In this document: piece by piece, positions 61,271 through 64,000 of the stretch
Numbering within the stretch: position 1 is the first letter of the stretch
Layout: every line of letters begins with the position of its first letter
Origin: Streptomyces carminius
Lineage (GTDB): Bacteria; Actinomycetota; Actinomycetes; Streptomycetales; Streptomycetaceae
Assembly (NCBI RefSeq): GCF_002794255.1
Contig: NZ_PGGW01000061.1
Span: 1 to 64,000, forward strand
Direction of reading: 5' to 3'
DNA: 64,000 nucleotides
Notes under the pieces: generated by a model
Database searches by the model: none
What the model saw: only the letters and a program-made list of their open reading frames with translations
Told to the model about the DNA's origin: nothing
Made by a program: the position numbers and the translations under genes

Positions 61271-61767
61271 TGCGACCGCTCGCCGCCGACGACCGCGGGA
61301 ACGTCCTGCTGTCCCTGCTGCGCGGTCCCGAGGACGCGCCCCCGGCCGACGCGCCGCTGCCGCTGGCGCTGACCGCCCTGTGGCACGGCGGCCGGGTGCT
61401 GCTGGTGTTCAACCGGGCGCGGCGGTGGTGGGAGCTGCCGGGCGGGCTGATCGAGCCCGGGGAGAGCCCGCGCGCGGCGGCGCTGCGCGAACTGCGGGAG
61501 GAGAGCGGGCAGCGGCCCGACCGGCCGCCGCGGTTCGCCGGCTGGGCGGCCTTCCGGCTCGGCCCGGAGCGCCGGGCCGAGTACGGGGCGCTGTTCACGG
61601 GGCACACCGCGGCGCCCCGCCCGTTCCGGCCGGCGGAGGAGTCCGGCGGGGAGCTCGACGGGGAGATCGCAGCCCTGTGCTGGTGGGACCTGTCCCAGTC
61701 GCTGCCCGGGTACGTCCAGCCGCTGGACGCCTGTCTGGCCCGCCTCACCCGGGCGGCGCCCCGGTGA
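61270..61767 (+). CDS. Nudix hydrolase
   Basis: 165 residues. A complete Nudix box GGLIEPGESP...RELREESG (GX5EX7REUXEEXGU) lies near 58-80. A family substrate is a nucleoside diphosphate linked to another moiety. It is translationally coupled to the trypco2 gene. In M. tuberculosis a Nudix gene (mutT3) also adjoins the pknG-glnX-glnH locus, and another Nudix protein is a PknG substrate, so a link with the kinase module is plausible. Confidence 0.93.
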   Translation: MRPLAADDRGNVLLSLLRGPEDAPPADAPLPLALTALWHGGRVLLVFNRARRWWELPGGLIEPGESPRAAALRELREESGQRPDRPPRFAGWAAFRLGPERRAEYGALFTGHTAAPRPFRPAEESGGELDGEIAALCWWDLSQSLPGYVQPLDACLARLTRAAPR

Positions 61768-61783
61768 CGGACCGCACGCGGGC

Positions 61784-62659
61784 TCAGCCGACCAGCGGGC
61801 GGACCTCCCGGGCCGCGAAGCGGATGAAGCCCTCGACGTCCGGCTCGTCGGCGGCGGGCTGGAGCACCACGGTGTCCGCCCCGGCCTCAGCCAGCCGCTC
61901 CACGGCCGCCGCGACCGTCGCCGCGTCGCCGGTGGCGGCGGTGTCCGGGGTGTCGCCGAAGGCCTCGAGTTCGGCCCGCATGCGCGCGTCCGCGCCCGGT
62001 CCGGTCGCCCCGGTCGCCGTATGAAGGTAGACGACCAGCTCGCGCCGGCCGCCGCCGCCCTCGGGCGGCGGGGTCTCGTCCAGCAGCCGGCGCATCCGCC
62101 GTACCGCCTCGGGCGAGGTACCGGCGGTGAGGACGGCGCCGTCGGCGGCCTCGGCCACCAGCCGCAGCGAGCGGGGGCCGCTCGCCCCGCCGAGCACGGC
62201 GGGCACCTGTGGCGGCGGCCAGCCCAGCGCCACGCCGTCCAGCCGTACGTAGCGGCCGTCCACGGTGAGCCGCTCACCCCGCAGCAGGCCCCGCAGCGCG
62301 TCGGTGTACTCGCGCAGCAGCGTCAGGGGCGACTCCGCCCGCACCCCGACCTGCCCCATCCAGTCCTGCACCCCGTGGCCGACGGCGAGGACGGCCCGCC
62401 CGGGGAACATCCGGTGCACGGTGGCGGCCTCCATCGCGGTCAGCGCGACGTTCCGCAGCGGCACCGGCAGCAGGCCGACGCCGACGCGCAGCCGCTCCGT
62501 CCAGGCCAGGGCGGCGGACGCGGCGGCGATGCCGCTCTCCAGGAAGCAGTCCTCCCACAGCCAGAGCTGCTCCAGCCCCGCCTCCTCCGCGGCGCGGGCG
62601 ACGGAACGCAGTCGTTCGGGGGGCAGTTGGGGGCGGAATACCACGCCGAGAGAGACCAT
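61784..62659 (-). CDS. LLM-class (luciferase-like) oxidoreductase
   Basis: 291 residues with the F420/FMN luciferase-like barrel pattern: EEAGLEQLWLWEDCF, ERLRVGVGLLPVPLRNVALTAMEAAT, FPGRAVLAVGHGVQDWM, PAVLGGASGPRSLRLVAEAADG, and the closing DTVVLQP. In actinobacteria most such enzymes use coenzyme F420. The substrate is unknown. It converges on the Nudix gene with a 17-base gap and is not part of the kinase module. Confidence 0.92.
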   Translation of the reverse strand: MVSLGVVFRPQLPPERLRSVARAAEEAGLEQLWLWEDCFLESGIAAASAALAWTERLRVGVGLLPVPLRNVALTAMEAATVHRMFPGRAVLAVGHGVQDWMGQVGVRAESPLTLLREYTDALRGLLRGERLTVDGRYVRLDGVALGWPPPQVPAVLGGASGPRSLRLVAEAADGAVLTAGTSPEAVRRMRRLLDETPPPEGGGGRRELVVYLHTATGATGPGADARMRAELEAFGDTPDTAATGDAATVAAAVERLAEAGADTVVLQPAADEPDVEGFIRFAAREVRPLVG

Positions 62660-62833
62660 GCCCTCTTCCTACCGGCCCGCCCCCGGCCGGGCAACGGGGG
62701 CGCGCCCCCGCATCGCCCGCGGGCGATGCCCGATCCGTGCCCGTTCCCGGACGCTGCCGTACGCGGACGCGGTGGACGGTTGCCGCGCGGCCTGCCGACC
62801 GCACACCCGCCCACCACGTCCCCCCACACCCCG

Positions 62834-63121
62834 TCAGGCCGATCTGGGCATGTCCTCCCCGTAACGGGCCTGCCGCTCGCCGCGCTTGAGACGGCGGCGC
62901 TCCTCCTCCGACAGCCCGCCCCACACGCCGTAGCGCTCGTCGTGGGTGAGGGCGTACTCGAGGCACTCGACGCGGCCCTCGCAGGACTGGCAGATCCTCT
63001 TGGCCTCGACGGGCGTCCTGCCCGGCTCCGGGAAGAAGGGCTCGGACCCGATCTGCGCGCACAGGGCGCGCTCCCACCATCCGGGCAGCTGCCTCACCGG
63101 GCCGGAGTAATCGATTGCCAT
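62834..63121 (-). CDS. WhiB family iron-sulfur transcription factor
   Basis: 95 residues. Four conserved cysteines (C21, C44, C47, C53) bind a [4Fe-4S] cluster sensitive to oxygen or nitric oxide. The GVWGG turn and the basic RRRLKRGERQ tail bind sigma factor and DNA. WhiB-like proteins regulate development, redox stress or antibiotic resistance by docking on the principal sigma factor. The final residues (RYGEDMPRSA) do not identify the subgroup. It stands alone. The 174 bases downstream hold no evident gene. Confidence 0.95.
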   Translation of the reverse strand: MAIDYSGPVRQLPGWWERALCAQIGSEPFFPEPGRTPVEAKRICQSCEGRVECLEYALTHDERYGVWGGLSEEERRRLKRGERQARYGEDMPRSA

Positions 63122-63353
63122 GCGCGGCAGCCTGCCCGCCGCCGATCAACGATCCATCAACGTCCGATCAACGCCCGCCGGGTGCGGGCCGGGTGCCTCG
63201 GCCCGGACCGCGCCGCGCCGCCCGCCGCGAGCCCGGATCGCCACCCTCCCGAGGGCGGACGGACTGCCGGCCGGTCCTCATGGACGCCTCGTCCCCGCCA
63301 CCGGCCGCACGGCCTCGCGCGCCGACCCGCACCGCCCGGAGACGGGCGGCCCG

Positions 63354-63977
63354 CTACCGCGGGACGGTGAAGGTCCAGCCCTCGGCCCGCAGCCGCGGGA
63401 TGAGGGTGGCGACCGCCTCGACCGTCTGGCTGCGGTCCCCGCCCCCGTCGTGCAACAGGATGATTCCGCGCGGGACCACGCCGCTCATCCGGCGGACGAG
63501 CTCGTCGGCGCCCGGCGGCTCCCAGTCCCAGACGGAGAGCTGCCAGCCCAGCGGCCGCATGCCGAGCTCCCCGGCGACGCGGATGGTGCGGCCCCAGTGC
63601 CCGTAGGGCGCCCGGAAGAACGGGACCTCGGCCCCGGGCACCGCGGCCTCGATGGCGGCGAGCGTCCGCTCCAGATCGGCGCGGACCGCCTCGGGCTCCC
63701 ACTCCTCGAGGTCGTCGTGGTGGAAGGAGTGGTTGCCCAGCAGGTGCCCCTCGGCGACGATCCGCCGCACGATCTCGGGGTGGGCCTCCACCTGGGCGCC
63801 GACCAGGCAGAACACCGCCCGCACCCGCTCACGGGCGAGCACGTCCAGGAGCGCGGTCGTGTCGGGCGGGTCGGGGCCGTCGTCGAAGGTCAGGGCGACG
63901 GTACGGCCGGGCTCGTCCACGAGCTCGATCACGTCACCGCGGGAGAGGGAGAAGGTGCCGGTGCCCATGCCCGCCAT
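63354..63977 (-). CDS. Polysaccharide deacetylase family protein (NodB domain)
   Basis: 207 residues, a single NodB domain: VALTFDDGPDP (catalytic Asp pair), GNHSFHHDDLE (metal His pair), APYGHWG and the closing ILLHDGGGDRSQTVEAV. It belongs to the CE4 family, which removes acetyl groups from peptidoglycan, chitin or similar polymers. No signal peptide is seen, so it may be cytosolic or exported in another way. A Met three codons later (63968) is an alternative start. The 232 bases between it and the WhiB gene hold only the WhiB leader. Confidence 0.93.
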   Translation of the reverse strand: MAGMGTGTFSLSRGDVIELVDEPGRTVALTFDDGPDPPDTTALLDVLARERVRAVFCLVGAQVEAHPEIVRRIVAEGHLLGNHSFHHDDLEEWEPEAVRADLERTLAAIEAAVPGAEVPFFRAPYGHWGRTIRVAGELGMRPLGWQLSVWDWEPPGADELVRRMSGVVPRGIILLHDGGGDRSQTVEAVATLIPRLRAEGWTFTVPR

Positions 63978-64000
63978 CCTGCCACCCGGCCCGGGGCGTC

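Overview
The window is a chromosomal segment of a Streptomyces-like high-GC actinomycete. The signs are very GC-rich DNA with strong third-position GC bias, frequent GTG starts, chains of genes overlapping by 4 bp, MmyB-type regulators, a WhiB protein, an XRE/ImmA/MAB_1171c module and a PknG-type kinase. It contains no rRNA, tRNA, CRISPR array or prophage that I could find. The only clear mobile element is an IS200/IS605 transposon at the left edge.

Layout: 1-1985 is an IS605-type element (tnpA, tnpB) lying next to what looks like the orphan end of a second element. 2071-21970 is mostly metabolic and regulatory genes: two MmyB regulators, a two-component pair split by a small secreted protein, an O-methyltransferase, an amidohydrolase and a barrel-less relative of it, a secreted sugar dehydrogenase with a cellulose-binding domain, an SDR, a CoA-transferase with its XRE-cupin neighbour, and glyA behind a ZTP riboswitch. 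22016-32465 is a complete beta-glucan utilisation locus: a secreted GH16 glucanase, a LacI repressor, an oligosaccharide ABC importer and a GH1 beta-glucosidase. Four copies of a 14-bp palindrome, three of them perfect, flank the repressor gene and unite the locus. 32644-34524 is an ornithine-lipid pair (olsB and a PlsC acyltransferase).

35846-36579 is a perfect 159-bp inverted repeat around a 416-bp non-coding island, between two convergent genes. 36658-39401 holds a PaaX regulator, an AidB-like acyl-CoA dehydrogenase and a 51-residue repeat peptide gene.

39575-49361 is an eight-gene operon that I read as a bacterial counterpart of the fungal galactosaminogalactan cluster and of Pel. It encodes an Agd3-like deacetylase, a PelF-like glycosyltransferase, a polytopic membrane protein, three nucleotide-sugar enzymes, a spherulin-4/Sph3-like glycosidase and a GH114 (Ega3-like) glycosidase. 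50114-52373 is an XRE/ImmA/MAB_1171c operon divergent from it.

52430-61767 is a second multi-gene system. It has a PknG-type kinase with a GlnX-like membrane protein and a solute-binding lipoprotein, extended by a VWA protein and a trypsin-like protease, with a divergent trypco2 gene and a Nudix gene. It looks like an elaborated version of the mycobacterial GlnH-GlnX-PknG nutrient-sensing pathway. 61784-63977 ends with a luciferase-like oxidoreductase, a WhiB protein and a NodB-type deacetylase.

The three most notable items are the exopolysaccharide operon, the expanded PknG module and the long perfect inverted repeat. All functional statements rest on reading motifs and gene order. No database search was run.
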